From positions 473,360,008-473,424,007 of the forward strand of contig NC_081405.1 of assembly GCF_030272615.1 (NCBI RefSeq): a stretch of 64,000 nt of DNA, written 5' to 3'. The notes under the pieces are model-generated. The model saw only the letters and a list, made by a program, of their open reading frames with translations, ran no database searches and had not been told where the DNA came from. The stretch comes from Cryptomeria japonica (lineage: Eukaryota; Streptophyta; Pinopsida; Cupressales; Cupressaceae). The translations under genes were made by a program, and so were the position numbers. Each line of letters starts with the position of its first letter. Position 1 is the stretch's first letter. Shown here one piece after another: positions 10,858-22,590 of this stretch.

Positions 10858-13317
10858 ATGGTGGTCCTGACTCATCAGCATCGATTTAAATGCCAGAGAC
10901 ATCACAATAGACCTCGAAACTACGAGCCAACGGTAAGTGATCGATCTTAAGCCTGTTTATGTTTTCAATTTTGAAATTTTGTGTTCATTTTTCACGTTTT
11001 TCGCATGTTTGGGGTCAGGCATCATGTTTTATCGTGCGAGATAGGATCCTGTCTCATATGAGAAATTAGTAAAAATTCTTTTGTCGTGTGAAGCCATTTG
11101 AATTGTTGTACGGAGCCCACCCTTGTGCCGTACGATAGGTTGGTTAGAAGACCATTTTGTCGTGTGCAGTCTGTTAAATTGTTGTTTGAGGCTATTTTCT
11201 CATATGAGAGCCATTCCTGACTCATATGAGATGCTGCTTTAACTATGTTTTGTCATTCGAAAGGCAGTGATCATTTTTGAAAGGGTAAACATGAAATTTT
11301 GGTTTTGCATTTGACTTAGTTGGATTTGCGTGTTGTTTAACTTCTCTTGTAGGCTCATTTGGAATGTTTTCTGATGCTTGTTGTTGGTTTTTTTATTTTT
11401 TTGCAGGTTCGATTACCTCCTGTGCTGTTTAGATGTGTTTATCCTCCCACGATGGCATTAGTGCATCATTTATCTAAGGTTGAGTAGGCTCATGTTGATT
11501 TGAGCGGCTTGACTCATTTATTGTGATTACCTGATATCCGTGTGAATCACGGGATGCTCACGACATTAGTAGAGCAGTTTCATTCGGAGCATAATACATT
11601 TGATTTGCCAGTTGGGGAGTTGACTATCACTCCCGAGGATGTGTATAGGATTCTTCGTATCCCTTTTGTAGGGAATAAGGTGGATTATGATACTGCATTA
11701 TTACTGGGATTACAAGCACTTAGGAACATATTCAGGGATCTAGACATTTTGACTCGTTCTATGAGTTGGGACATACTGATGAGAAGGTACAGTGAGGAGT
11801 ATCCCTTAGCATGTGTTCTAGCAGGGTTCATCAGTTTCTTTTTGATGCCGGCCAGAGGGCAACAAGGTTTCTAGAGCAGATGGGGCCGGATGCTAGAGAG
11901 GTTGATAGAGACCCCTCAGAGACTTGGCTGGGGTTCTTGTTTATTGGCCCACATGTATCGGGAGATGCATGAGATGGTTTACAAAGATGGGTGGAGCATG
12001 GCCGTGGGTGTATACATTTTGCAGGTGTGGGCTTGGGAGCACCTTCCTGTTTGTTTGTCGATAGTAGATGACAGCAGAGAGCTTGGGCAGCCGATCATTT
12101 ACAGGTATGCCAGATATATCACACAGCCCCATTTGGGCAAGACAGACTTCTGGAGATGGCAGGTTGATGACCTGATAGCTGTCATATGGAGATCATACAG
12201 AGGATTGGAGCTGTGGGATGACTGGCGGAGGGTTCGTAGGGACCTTTTTATGACATGCCCACTGATCAGGAGATCACAGACTATTGTGGAGCAATTCGTC
12301 ATTTCATTAGTGATGAGGCAGTACAGTCGGCCTCAGGGGATCTTGTAGGAGTATACAGTGTATGCTCGCTATGTTGATGAGGAGAGGCAGGGATGGTCTC
12401 CACGGTTGTTGTATGCTTTGGCAATGCTGGAGCTGACAGGTTTACATCGCCTAAGATGGGATTACCTGGATTTTGTAGCAGATGCGGGGGTATTGCCCCA
12501 GTATAGAGATTATTTTTAGTAGCATCCATTCCCACATTTTACAGACCTAGGTGAGCAATCTCCGCATATTGAGGATGTTGAGGAGGATGCCCCTGCACCA
12601 ACACAGGGATAGGGCCAAAGACAGGGCTAGAGGCAGGGTCAGACACAGAGAGTTGAGGCTTCGCGACGAGGTAGTGGTGATCTAGGTGCTAGCAGTAGCA
12701 GGGTACCAGCTGAGGGTGGACAGCAGAGGGGTGAGGGTGGACCCCTTGGGTGAGTTGGAGTTAGATTGGGCGGGACTAAGGAGGAGCGATCAACTCCTAG
12801 ATAGGTGTGACAGTGGAGAGAGGAGTAGGGTGGAGGTGGTGATGGAGGTGGAGATTGGGGTGGAGATGGGGGTGGAGATGGGGTTGGAGATAGGGGGCCT
12901 ACGAGAGAGCAGGGGACAGATATTGGACGGTCGATGAGGGCATGTCTTATAGAGCTGCGGTCGCAGTTGACAGTGGCACAGACTCAGCTGGCGGAGCGAG
13001 ACCGACAGCTGGCCGAGGTGAGGGCCGAGTGTGATTGCCAGATCATAGCATTGAGAGCAGAGTTCAGAGCAAAGATAGAGTTTCTACGATAGGAGGTCCT
13101 TCTCCAGAGTAGTAGGGCAACATATTATGTGGTGGCATATAGTGTCGCAGTTCCTATTGCACAGCAGGTGCAACCCTATTCACAGTATATGGCATGATCA
13201 GAGGGAGCTCGGCCAGTGCGCCAGGATCCTAGACATCAGGCTCCTCCTCCTCCATCAAGCGATGAGGGAGAGGTGCTAGCTAGATTTTTCATTTGTAGCT
13301 CAGATATTTTTTTGTAG
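10858..13317 (+). pseudogene. Plant mobile domain (PMD) gene, antisense inside the Tat element
   Basis: The main reading frame holds a plant mobile domain (aminotransferase-like, as in MAIN/MAIL1). The fold starts near 11542 with NHGMLTTLVEQFHSEHNTF, PVGELTITPEDVYRIL and LRIPFVGNKVDYD, and continues to about 12500. A first exon at 10858-10932 ends in CG/GTAAGT; a T-rich tract ending TTTGCAG closes the intron at 11406, and exon 2 continues in the same frame. That frame stays open to 13317 except for point stops (for example near 11872, 12346, 12517, 12610, 12757 and 13090). A Gly/Asp-rich linker near 12840 is followed by a probable coiled coil at 12950-13090. It lies opposite to pol, between integrase and the 3' LTR, where Tat elements are known to carry antisense ORFs. 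The role is unknown; host PMD proteins take part in gene expression and silencing. Confidence 0.8.
10933..11406 (+). other. Predicted intron of the PMD gene
   Basis: The donor GTAAGT at 10933 and acceptor TTGCAG at 11401-11406 are both consensus, the sequence is T-rich, and joining the flanking exons keeps the frame. It also holds several TCATATGAG and GTACGATAGG-like palindromic strings (11036-11240) that resemble motifs in the Tat leader. Confidence 0.65.
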
Positions 13318-14978
13318 ACACACCCATTTTTTTGTAGCCTATACGATTCTTGCTCCTATGGGAGTTTGTATATGTCATTAGACATCATTTTGTACTCTTA
13401 TACTTGACATTATATATATACACGAGATCCGATTTGACTTCATCGTACTTGTGTTGATTCCTTTATGAGATGTCTCTTATATGCTTTATTCTATATGTAT
13501 GCATTTCTTTTCCATATGAATGTATGTAATGCAAATGATTATGAATGTATATTTTTGTTTCTTTTATATGCAAATAAATGATAATGCAAATGAGTAACAA
13601 TAAAATGTATGAAGCTCTATGAAATGTTATGTATGCTACTAAAACATCTCAAAACACAAGTACTCAATCGAAGAAATGATGATAAAAAGACCACTTAGCG
13701 TAAGTAATGATGATGCTTTCAGCTCTCCTTCAAAAGATAAAGGGATTATTACCATACCGGAATCACTCTAGATTCACTAAAATGCAAAATGATGTGCAAA
13801 ATGCAACCTAAACCTAGTCACTGGATTTAAAATACTTAAGATTCATCACTAAGCATAACAAACACAACAGGTAGGTTAGAGTTCTTTTCTTTTTCAATGT
13901 GCAATATTAATTATCTTGTCTACAATGACCCTTTTTTTGTTCATATCCTTGGACAGATTTCGTAGGGACCCAAATTGCATCATAAAGAAATTCCCTCAAA
14001 ATGATCAAAGAAATGATATGGACCTCCTTGTAGCATACAAATAAGTAGAGTCGAGGTATGTAAGGCGATTTCACCTTGATGTGAAGGCTCTTATCATAGA
14101 CACCTAGCTAATTTATATGTTTCCAGATCATCAGGATCATTCCTACAAGCAAAAAATAAAGAAAATATTATGCCCCTAATCCTTCCTCCTCTTAGTCACA
14201 ATAGACTTCCTCGAGTTACTCAAAGGGATAGTAATTGAAAATCAATATAAAAGACAACATACAAAGAAAATTTTCATTCATAGCTCAAACTGTTTAGTGA
14301 TTGTTTTCCATTATGTTGTTTTGCTTGTGAACTCAGTGATAAACTCTTTGGTAGTTAGGAGATAGGTGACTGACTCGGAGTGAATGACCAGGTTTCACTG
14401 ATGGAAAAATGACTTGGTTGACATTGCTTAGGATATGTAATATGCTCTGTCGAGTAACCTAAGACTAGGACGTTGATCAGTTTCTAGTCATGAGGGTTCC
14501 AATGAACTAGGATGTCATGAAAGTGACTAAAAATATGTACAAGCAAAAGAAAACGATGCATGAAAACGGGAAATGCCAACGTTGCATTGATAGATGGAGT
14601 GCTTGAGTACAAGAGGTGCTTGTTTGCCAGGTTTTCACCTGCTTGGCAGAGATTCTTTTTTTTTTTTTTACCAAGGTGCTTGTTTACCAGGTTTTCACCA
14701 GGGCAATTTTTTTTTTCTTTTATATTTTTTTTTCTTTTATTTATTTATTTTAATTTTTTAATTTTTTAATTTTTTTCAGGACCTTTTCCAACTATACAAG
14801 TTTGCTAGAGCAGAGAATACTAAGTGAAGAATTTCTTCAAGTGGATGGTGTTAATCGGTTCACAGAGTTGTTCTCCTTCTAAGTTTGAGAGTTGATAGGC
14901 ACTAGAGCTGAATACTGCAGTAACAATGTAGGGACCCAACCAGTTGGGTTCAAACTTCCCTTTATTATCACGAAACTA
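13318..14978. other. Tat region between PMD gene and integrase, no gene
   Basis: No convincing coding frame. On the minus strand this is the region just after the integrase stop. It ends with the conserved block and T-rich tract at 14614-14790. Confidence 0.6.
14614..14790 (-). repeat. Conserved 3' block shared with the non-autonomous element
   Basis: Two copies of AGGTGCTTGTTTGCCAGG-TTTTCACC-type sequence (14614-14640 and 14673-14700) precede long T runs (A runs on the element's strand). Nearly the same pair followed by T runs occurs at 27326-27465 in the nested element, also just past the end of its ORF. Confidence 0.7.
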
Positions 14979-15800
14979 TTATTTTTCTGTATTCTCTCTC
15001 AAGACTAGGTCACCAACTTGAAATTCTCTTTGTCGAACCTTCTTGTTATATCCTCTAGACATTCTCTTCTGATATACTCTGAGATGATCAAATGCCACTT
15101 GCCGACGCTCATCTAGCAATTCGAGTTCTTGCAATCTCGATATTCTATGATCTTCATCAGTAACAAGACCTTGCATTGAAACTCTTAGAGATGGTATTTC
15201 TACTTCAATAGGTAATACTGCTTCGGACCCATACACCAAAGAGAAAGGTGTAGCCCCAACAGGTGTTCTGATACTGGTTCTATAAGCCCATAGTGCAGGA
15301 TTGAGCTACAGATGCCAATCCTTCCTGGATTTGTTCACTGTTCTGTGCAAGATAGTCAGTAGGTTTTTGTTAGATGCCTCAACTTGTCCATTACCTTGAG
15401 GGTAATATACTGATGACCAGTGATGCTTTATTTTGAATTTCTCACAAAGCTCATCCAGATCTTTATTCTTAAACTGTCCTCCATTATCAGTCACGATGGA
15501 TGAAGGTATCCCATACCTGCAAATTATATAGTTTAGGATGAATAAGGTGACTTGTTTACCAGTTGCTTTGATAAGCGGAACTGCCTCTACCCACTTGGTG
15601 AAATACTCAGTGGCAGTTATGATGAATTTATGTCCATTGGATGAAGCCAGATATATCTGACCAATGAGATCAAAGGCCCATTGCTGAAAAGGCCAGTGTG
15701 TAATGAATGATATAAGATCCCTTGCTGGGGCATGTATGAGATTTCCATGAAGCTGACATTTCTCACAAGTCTTAGCAAATTTTATGGCGTCTTTTTCCAT
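14979..15800 (-). other. Tat integrase domain
   Basis: The zinc-binding Cys pair (CEKCQ) is at the start, the matching His pair being upstream in a more decayed part. The catalytic core has FDLIGQI, VTDNGGQF and PQGNGQVEAS. The C-terminal part at 14979-15239 (YGSEAVLPIEVEIPSLR, FQVGDLVLR) is typical gypsy integrase. The latter two segments are in one frame with point stops between. Confidence 0.92.
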
Positions 15801-15947
15801 ATCTGGTTAGTAGTAGCCAACCCATAATAGTTTTTGAGCTAAAGTAAAACCATTTGAATGAGATCCACAAATACCTTCATGGACTTCTGATAATGCACAT
15901 TTAGATTCTTCAGTTTCTAGACATCTAAGCAATGTACCATCCAAACC

Positions 15948-17123
15948 TCATCTAAATAAATCGTTAGCGATGATAACATACCACGAAGCATTTTGAGTTA
16001 GGTTTATTTTCTTGTTATGATTAAGGTTTTCAAGGATAATTTGATCACATAGATAGGAATAGATGTGGCTGTATCGAGATGAGTCATTTCCAATAATAGA
16101 ACAAACTATTTGGGTCTCAGTAGAATCATAAGCGGGGTAATATAACTCTTCCACCAGGAAATCAAAGCAAAAATTGGACTCCTGTAACTCAGGTATAGAT
16201 GCCAAGGTGGCCATAGCATCTGCTGCTCTATTCACTAATCTAGGAATCTATTGGAATGATACAAAAGCAAAGTACTTCTTGAGATCGTCCACCAACCTCT
16301 TGTAAGGCATCAATTTCTCATCTCGAATTTGATGTGTATCGTTGATCTGATTGATAACCAGCTGAGAATCTCCATAGATATGTAATTCAGCAACCTTCCA
16401 TTCAATGGCTAGTTTTATCCCATTCACCAAAGCTTCATATTCTGCAATGTTGTTTGTGCAAGGGAATAAAATCTTATAAGACTTTGGGATTGAATACTTC
16501 TGAGGAGTAATGAATAATATGCCAGCACCTGAACCATTTTGAGTAAAGGAACCATCAAAGAACATCTTCCAGGGTTGTTGATTAAGATGCATTATTGATT
16601 CATCTAGGAACTCGATGTGTAGTGGTTGAGTATCCTCAAGTGGAGTTTCAACAAGTTGATCAACAATTACTTGTCCTTTTATGGCTTTGCGTTCCACATA
16701 TTCAATGTCAAACTCTATAAGGATCATAACCCATTTCGCCAATCTTCTAGTGAGTGTTGCTTTATTAAGAAGATCCTTGAGTGGATCAATTTTGGCCACC
16801 AACTTGACTGAATGTGCTAGCATATAGTACCTCAGCTTATGTGATGCAAAGACTAATGCCAAGCATTCTTTTTCTATTATACTGTAGCTCATTTCATAAG
16901 ACACCAATGTCCTACTGATGTAATAAATAGCTCTTTCCTTTTTGTTGTCATCTTGTTGTGCTAGAAGTGCCCCCAGTGATGAATCAATTGATGATATATA
17001 TAAGATTAGTGGCTTACCTTGAATAGGTGGCATCAATATCGGTGGATTAGACAGGTACTCTTTTATCTGCTGAAGATGTTGTTCACACTGTTGATCCCAG
17101 TTGTATATTATTCCTTTTCTCAA
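15948..17123 (-). other. Tat RNase H and second (archaeal-type) RNase H
   Basis: The segment starting at 17123 first shows the RT-linked RNase H (IDSSLGALLAQ, SYSIIEKECLALVFA, LRYYM). It then shows a separate RNase H with catalytic Asp190, Glu228 and Asp252, ending near 16200 with NRAADAMATLAS. An added RNase H of this kind is diagnostic for the Tat clade. Confidence 0.88.
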
Positions 17124-17345
17124 TACTTTTGTAAAAGGTTGAGCCTTGTCTGCTAGCTAAGAAATGAATCTTCTAATGGATTGGAGACGTCCCTATAGAC
17201 TTCTCATTTTACTGATGTTCTTTGGAGGTGGAATTTCCATTATAGTTTGGACCTTCTCAGGATCAACCTTGATTCCCTTCTTTGAAATGATGTAGCCAAG
17301 TAGTTTACCAGATGTCACTTCGAATGCACACTTCTTTGGATTTAA

Positions 17346-18596
17346 TCAGAGCTTGAATTTTTCCATTCTGTCAAGTATAGGACCTAACTCTTGAATATGC
17401 GTTGATCTTTTCATAGTCTTCACTAAGGTGTCATCAACATAATCTTCCATATTCTTATACATCATGTCATGAAAGATAGTTGTAACTGCTCTTTGATAGG
17501 TTGCCCCTGCATTCTTTAACCCAAATGGCATGACATTCCAGCAAAAGGTTCCCCATGCACAGGTGAAAGTTGTCTTTTCTTGATCTCTAGGAGTGATTTT
17601 AATCTGATTGTAGCCGGAAAATCCATCCATTAGTGAGTACATCTCATACCTAGCTATCATGTACACTATCATATCAATATTTGGCAATGGAAAGTTGTCT
17701 TTTGGACATGCTTTGTTGAGATCTCTAAAATCTGTACAAACTCTGATAGATTTATCTGCCTTCGACACAGGAACTATGTTGGAAATCCATTAAGCATAAT
17801 ATATTGCTTTGATAAATCCAACTTTGAGCAGTTTCTCTAGTTTAGCTTTGACCAATAATGCTACATGCGGGTGCATTTTACGGAGTTTTTGCTTAACTGA
17901 TTTTACTCCTAGTGTGATTGAGAGATGGTGCATAATGAGATCAAGATCCAAGCCTGGCATATCAGAGTATGTCCATGCAAAGTTTATTTTCTTTTCTAAG
18001 GATAGCTGAGTGAACTTCTTCAATTCTTCTGTTGATAGTGATTGAGCTATGCAAATGATTTGTGGTGTCTCTTGATTCCCGATATTCACTGGCTGAGTTG
18101 GCTTGATCAATATGGAAGACTGCTCTTGGAAATGACTGGGTAGTATACCAAGTATCTCACCTTTAGGTGCCTCAAAGAGGTTTTCACCTTTAGGTACATC
18201 CTTTATTTTCTCTTTTTTAGATTCTGACACCACCACAATATGGTTTTCACCATTAGATCTTTTATTTTTATTTTTCTTGTTTTTGCGACTAAGATACTTG
18301 ATATCCGCTTCCATCATATTTTCACTCTGTTCACTGGTGGAAGAGTTTATAGGTTCAACTGCATTGAGATAATAGGATAATGTATAGTCATTGGCAAAAG
18401 TAGGTATATCCATGGGTTGGTTCTGTAAAGTACAGTCAATCAATTCGGGATGTACTACGGAAAATTTTTGGATAGGTTCAAGAGAGTTCACGGTATTGTT
18501 ATCACAATTGCAGATCGAAAAGTTGAGTTCCAGAATGATACCTTGCGTAAGTGTCTCGAGACTAGGAAGAGTTAGATCATGATTATTAAAGTTCAT
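17346..18596 (-). other. Tat reverse transcriptase domain
   Basis: The finger and palm motifs are all visible, and the YVDD catalytic box at 17430-17441 is intact. A stop interrupts the domain near 17789, just before WISNIVPVSK, and another (TGA for a family Arg) follows MEKFKL at 17343-17345. Confidence 0.92.
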
Positions 18597-19904
18597 GTTA
18601 ATATTTAATCAATCTAATCCAATAGACATACTTGTAACTCCGTTTACTACGCTAGACTAGACGTCATATCGTGGTTTAACAACAATAAGACTAGTAGGCA
18701 AATTTTCATTGTTTGTATCAGATGATTCAGAATTTGAGGCTGAGTGGATATCATCATGAATAGGACTGTCATTAGAGTCGTCAGAGTCATCGGATGAAGT
18801 TTCCAAGCCTCTTTCAGGTGATTTAGTAAGCATATGTATGGTATCAATACCAACATCTTTAATGCTACAAGTTCCTTCATGTTGTGGTTCATTTGTCATT
18901 TGTATCTGAAACACCTATTGACATGATCTCATTGTTTCTATGATTTTTTGTCGTCTACTCCATTCAGCTTCTTCTAGATTGATAACTGGTTCTTGTTCTA
19001 TAGCTTCTAATTCTTCCTGTGTAGTGCTATAACTGATTTGTTTTGTTTTAGGATAAGGGCACATAGATGAGAAGCTTTCTAGTATTCTTCCTTCTTTCAA
19101 TCCTTGTTCATAATTTGCTTGCCTCTTTTGTCTAATTTCTTGTATTTCCTTCTCTAGTTTTATGTGCATCAGCTCTTGAGTATCATCTATGACACCACTA
19201 GATTCTTCTGGAGTTTCTATAGTGGATGTGTCTGAAAGATAGTTAGGACCCCATTCATACTCGTTTGAATTAGTCTCTGAATCATCTACTTGTTGCCTGC
19301 CAGTATATGTGAATGGAACTTTTAATGGTGCAAACAATTCTCTGATTCTTATGATTTCATCTCTTATATCCTCGGGGACCTCAACTTCTTGTATTATCAT
19401 AGCTGATACCATCGAAGCTTGGGCACTGACTATTTCTTCTTTCTTGATTGTTGATTCCTCTTTCTCTTTTCTACACTCTACTTTTGTTTGTTTAGTGTCT
19501 GCTTCATGTAATGTTAAGGGCGATATCTTTTTTGAGCACTTAGACTTAGAAACATGTTTTTGGTCTGATGTCTTTTTCAGATTGTATCCCAGTCTAGCCT
19601 TATCATTTGTGGATTTGGTTTGTAGCTGAATTGGTTCAGTAATACCTTCCTTTTGTTTGCCCAGAGGACCAGTACCTGGGTATCCCATACATTGAATTAT
19701 TTTATAGCCAGGACCATATTGGTTTGAGGAAATCTCACAGTGTCATACCTCCTCATTTTGACTATCTTCCTTAAAGAGCCAGTTAAGCACAACATCCTCT
19801 TCTATTTCATCTACCAAGGAGGTAGAACACTGTACAAAGAGACCATCATATATGGTATTCGGAGCTGAAGTTTGTGTTCTCATAGCCTCTGATGGCTTGC
19901 CCAA

Positions 19905-20609
19905 CTATTTTGGCAATGGAGGGAGAGAAACTAATGATAGTACCAGTTCTATCTTGTAGCCATCCATGCCAATATCTGTAATTTTCAATCTCTTTTCTAA
20001 GTCTTTCATCAATGTTTCTGGATCTTCATTTGGAGAGGCTGCCCTATTATGAGGCACAAAAGTATCTGCACCTTTTGTCAATGCATTACAGATGACATTT
20101 GTATCAATAGGAATAGTGACTTCAGCTTCGTTATAGGGAAACTTTAAGCATTGGTGATACGTTGACGGTACTGTCTTCATTTCATGAATCCACGACCTGC
20201 CCAGTAAAATATTGTATGACAATGGAATATCAAGAATCTGGAAAAGGACTTCTCTCTCTACCAGTCCCACTTTGATTGGTAATGATACCAGACCTTTGGA
20301 GGTCCTTTCTTCCTCATCATAGGCTTTAATTGTTATTTTCTTGCTAGGATCAATGACATTTTCAAAGAATCCTAGTTGTGTAAGTAGATGATAAGTACAA
20401 ATATTCAACCCTATGCCTCCATCTATCAAAACACGTTTGACTCCATGTTTGTGGATCATGGCTTCAATATGCAATGGCTGGTTATGTGGATGATTTATTG
20501 AATTGTCATCTTCTTCAGAGAAGGTCAAATAGTGAGGTGAAGTCAGATGACCCACCATAGACTGAAACTGATCAGTGTCTAAATCTTTTGGAACATTGGT
20601 AGTGAGCAA
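19905..20609 (-). other. Tat aspartic protease region
   Basis: HGVKRVLIDGG followed by LNI is the retropepsin active-site loop of Tat elements (usually DGGSS). The Ser after DGG is replaced by Ile here, so activity is doubtful. LPIKVGLVEREVLFQILD and YNILLGRSWIHEM follow, the second being the usual conserved end of the domain. Confidence 0.85.
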
Positions 20610-21140
20610 TGCTTTGTCTAGGATTTCCTTGTGAGTAGATGAGAGTTGTAGCAGTTCAAAAATTGAAATTTGAGCATTTGTCCTTTTTAACTATTCAACT
20701 ACGCTGTATCCAGAGGATGATGATGAAGTTAACCTTTTAAATTTGTCCAAGGTTGATTCCTTTTGTTTGTTTGGCAAGGTTGTTGGGTTTGATGTTTCTT
20801 GAGCCAGAGTGGAAGAAATAGCTCCTTGGAGAGTGACTTTCTTTTGATATCGGGTCAGAGCTCTTGCATATCGTGATTCATTTGGTTTATCTTGAACTAT
20901 AATCACATTGCAATATTTTGAGTGTAAAGGCTCAATCATGTTGATAACGTTGTCCTGGTTGGCATAAGTATAATTTACCTTAGCACCTCCTTTGGTATTT
21001 GAGGAATCACCTTGTTCATAAATAGGCAAAGGGTCCTTAAATGTTTTATGATCAGCATTGGTTGGATGATTCCCAACAACAACTTTACCAACGTCTATGA
21101 GATCTTGAATCTCATGTTTTAACTTCATGCAATTGTTTAT

Positions 21141-21145
21141 GTTAT
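21141..21145. repeat. Left target-site duplication of the nested element
   Basis: GTTAT here equals GTTAT at 34060-34064. Removing the insert and one copy restores an open gag frame across the site. Confidence 0.93.
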
Positions 21146-22572
21146 TGTCCTTAAAATCATCAAAACAATAGCAATTAGGACAACCACAAAACCTAAAGCT
21201 GCTATGAAAGCAATCCTAATCGAATCAATGAAGACATAAATACAAGATATTCAAATCAAATGAAATCAGAGCAAACCGATGCAGATATCTCCTTCATGTG
21301 GCTCCATTGTTCTTCTTTCACCTTCAAATTTGATGTGGATCTCACCTACAAGTGCAAAATGCAAGTGGAAAGAAAGTTGTTGATGAAATTCGCAGTATAA
21401 GGTTACTCAAAATGTAATTGATTCCTCTTTTCATTGAAGAAAATCATCCAATTTATAGACAAATTGGAGAGAGGACAAGATTAGCATGAAGAGATTTGAA
21501 AGGAAATTCAAATCAAGAATGGCAAAATTATGACAAATGTATGACAATTTCTATGCAAGGTGTATGACAAATTATGACAAGATTGAAATGTCATTCCCAT
21601 GACAAAAGGGAAGAGAGAAAATAGCCTCCATGATTGCAACAAATGGAAGCATAAACATAGGAGAAAATGAGGGAATGATATTAGGGGAAATATAAGAAAA
21701 ATTAAAGAAAATAGGAGAAATAGAAATTGGGTGAATTAATTAATAGGTTTTCATCCATTAATTAATTCATGAAAAAGACCTAGGACTAAATAAATAGATT
21801 TATTTAACCCACAAAGAAGAAGAAAAGGATTAAATGAACAAATCATAAAACCCTAGAAATAAGAGGACAAGAAATTAGGTCAAGACAATAAGAAATTAAT
21901 GTAGGTTCGATCATGATTCTGATTGACAAAGGACCAATGTTGATAAATGATTGAGATTGGTTGACAAAAATCAATGACAAATTGACCAAGATTGATAAGG
22001 AGATCAAATTGATAGGTGCCAATTGATGAGGAACAATGACTAATCGATCCAAATTGACATGATTGAAAAGGACAAGGATCGATGACAAATCGACCACAAA
22101 ATGACAAGATTGACAAGGACAAGGATCAATGATGAATCGATCACAAAATGACAAGGCTGACAAGGACAAGGATCAATGATGAATCGATCGCAAAATGACG
22201 AGATTGACAAGTTGATAATCATAAATGATTACTAACAAGCTAAAGATGATTGAAAGATTGATAAGAGGACAAAACCCTAATTCTATCATTGATTAGGATT
22301 GACAATGTCCAAAATGATGATAAATGAGCATGCACCATGATGCGACAGGATAAGATCGACCAAAATCATGATTGAAGATTGCTATTGACAAGACCTAATT
22401 TGAAAGTGAGAAAAATGAGGAATGTAGAAGAAGGACTCGATGCTCGCAAATGATAAAGACCAAATGTGCAACATAGAAGAAATGTTAATGCGACGCAAGA
22501 ACCCTAAAATAAGGCAATGCGCAAATGTTAAAGTATGACTCCACAAGCATTGACCATTTTTAGATGTCTACA
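21146..22572 (-). repeat. Nested element LTR, left copy
   Basis: It runs from TGTCCTTAAAATCATC to TTTTTAGATGTCTACA. The first about 15 bp differ from the other two copies, which begin TGTAGAT and then AAATTGAAAATCATC. It contains three 47-bp tandem units. Confidence 0.92.
22068..22208. repeat. 47-bp tandem repeat within the LTR (three units)
   Basis: Units begin AAGGACAAGGATC and end GATTGAC or GCTGAC. The same array sits at 24924-25064 and 33555-33695 in the other LTRs. The open frames seen across it come from the repeat and are not genes. Confidence 0.9.
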
Positions 22573-22590
22573 TTTTGCCCCTCTTTGAGA
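22573..22590 (-). promoter_or_regulatory. Purine tract next to left LTR
   Basis: On the minus strand TCTCAAAGAGGGGCAAAA adjoins the LTR end. The same tract is at 25429-25446. Confidence 0.85.

Larger units (their letters stand above)
14979..21140 (-). pseudogene. Tat gag C-terminus and pol (PR-RT-RH-aRH-IN)
   Basis: One minus-strand frame runs 6.1 kb from 21140 to 14979, broken only by point stops; all open segments are in the same phase. In order: end of gag; protease with V-L-I-D-G-G near 20420 (catalytic Asp at residue 63 of the segment starting 20609); an acidic linker; RT with FRDLNKACPKDNFPLPNID, MPFGLKNAGATYQR and YVDD (17430-17441); RNase H; a second, archaeal-type RNase H with FFDGSFTQNG, AEYEAL and YGDSQLV (Asp, Glu and Asp all present); and integrase with CEKCQLHG and catalytic Asp, Asp, Glu at residues 44, 105 and 141 of the segment starting 15800, a classic D-D35-E spacing. 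Stops I checked fall where the family has Gln or Arg. The dual RNase H assigns it to Tat. The polyprotein would copy and integrate the element. Confidence 0.93.

Noticed and set aside
12686-12937. A separate 83-aa gene
   Set aside because: It is a different phase over the Gly-rich linker of the PMD gene, whose own frame is better supported.
21843-22222. Open frames such as the 108-aa frame, repeated at 24699 and 33367
   Set aside because: They follow the LTR and its 47-bp repeats in all three copies, with overlapping frames and no domain.
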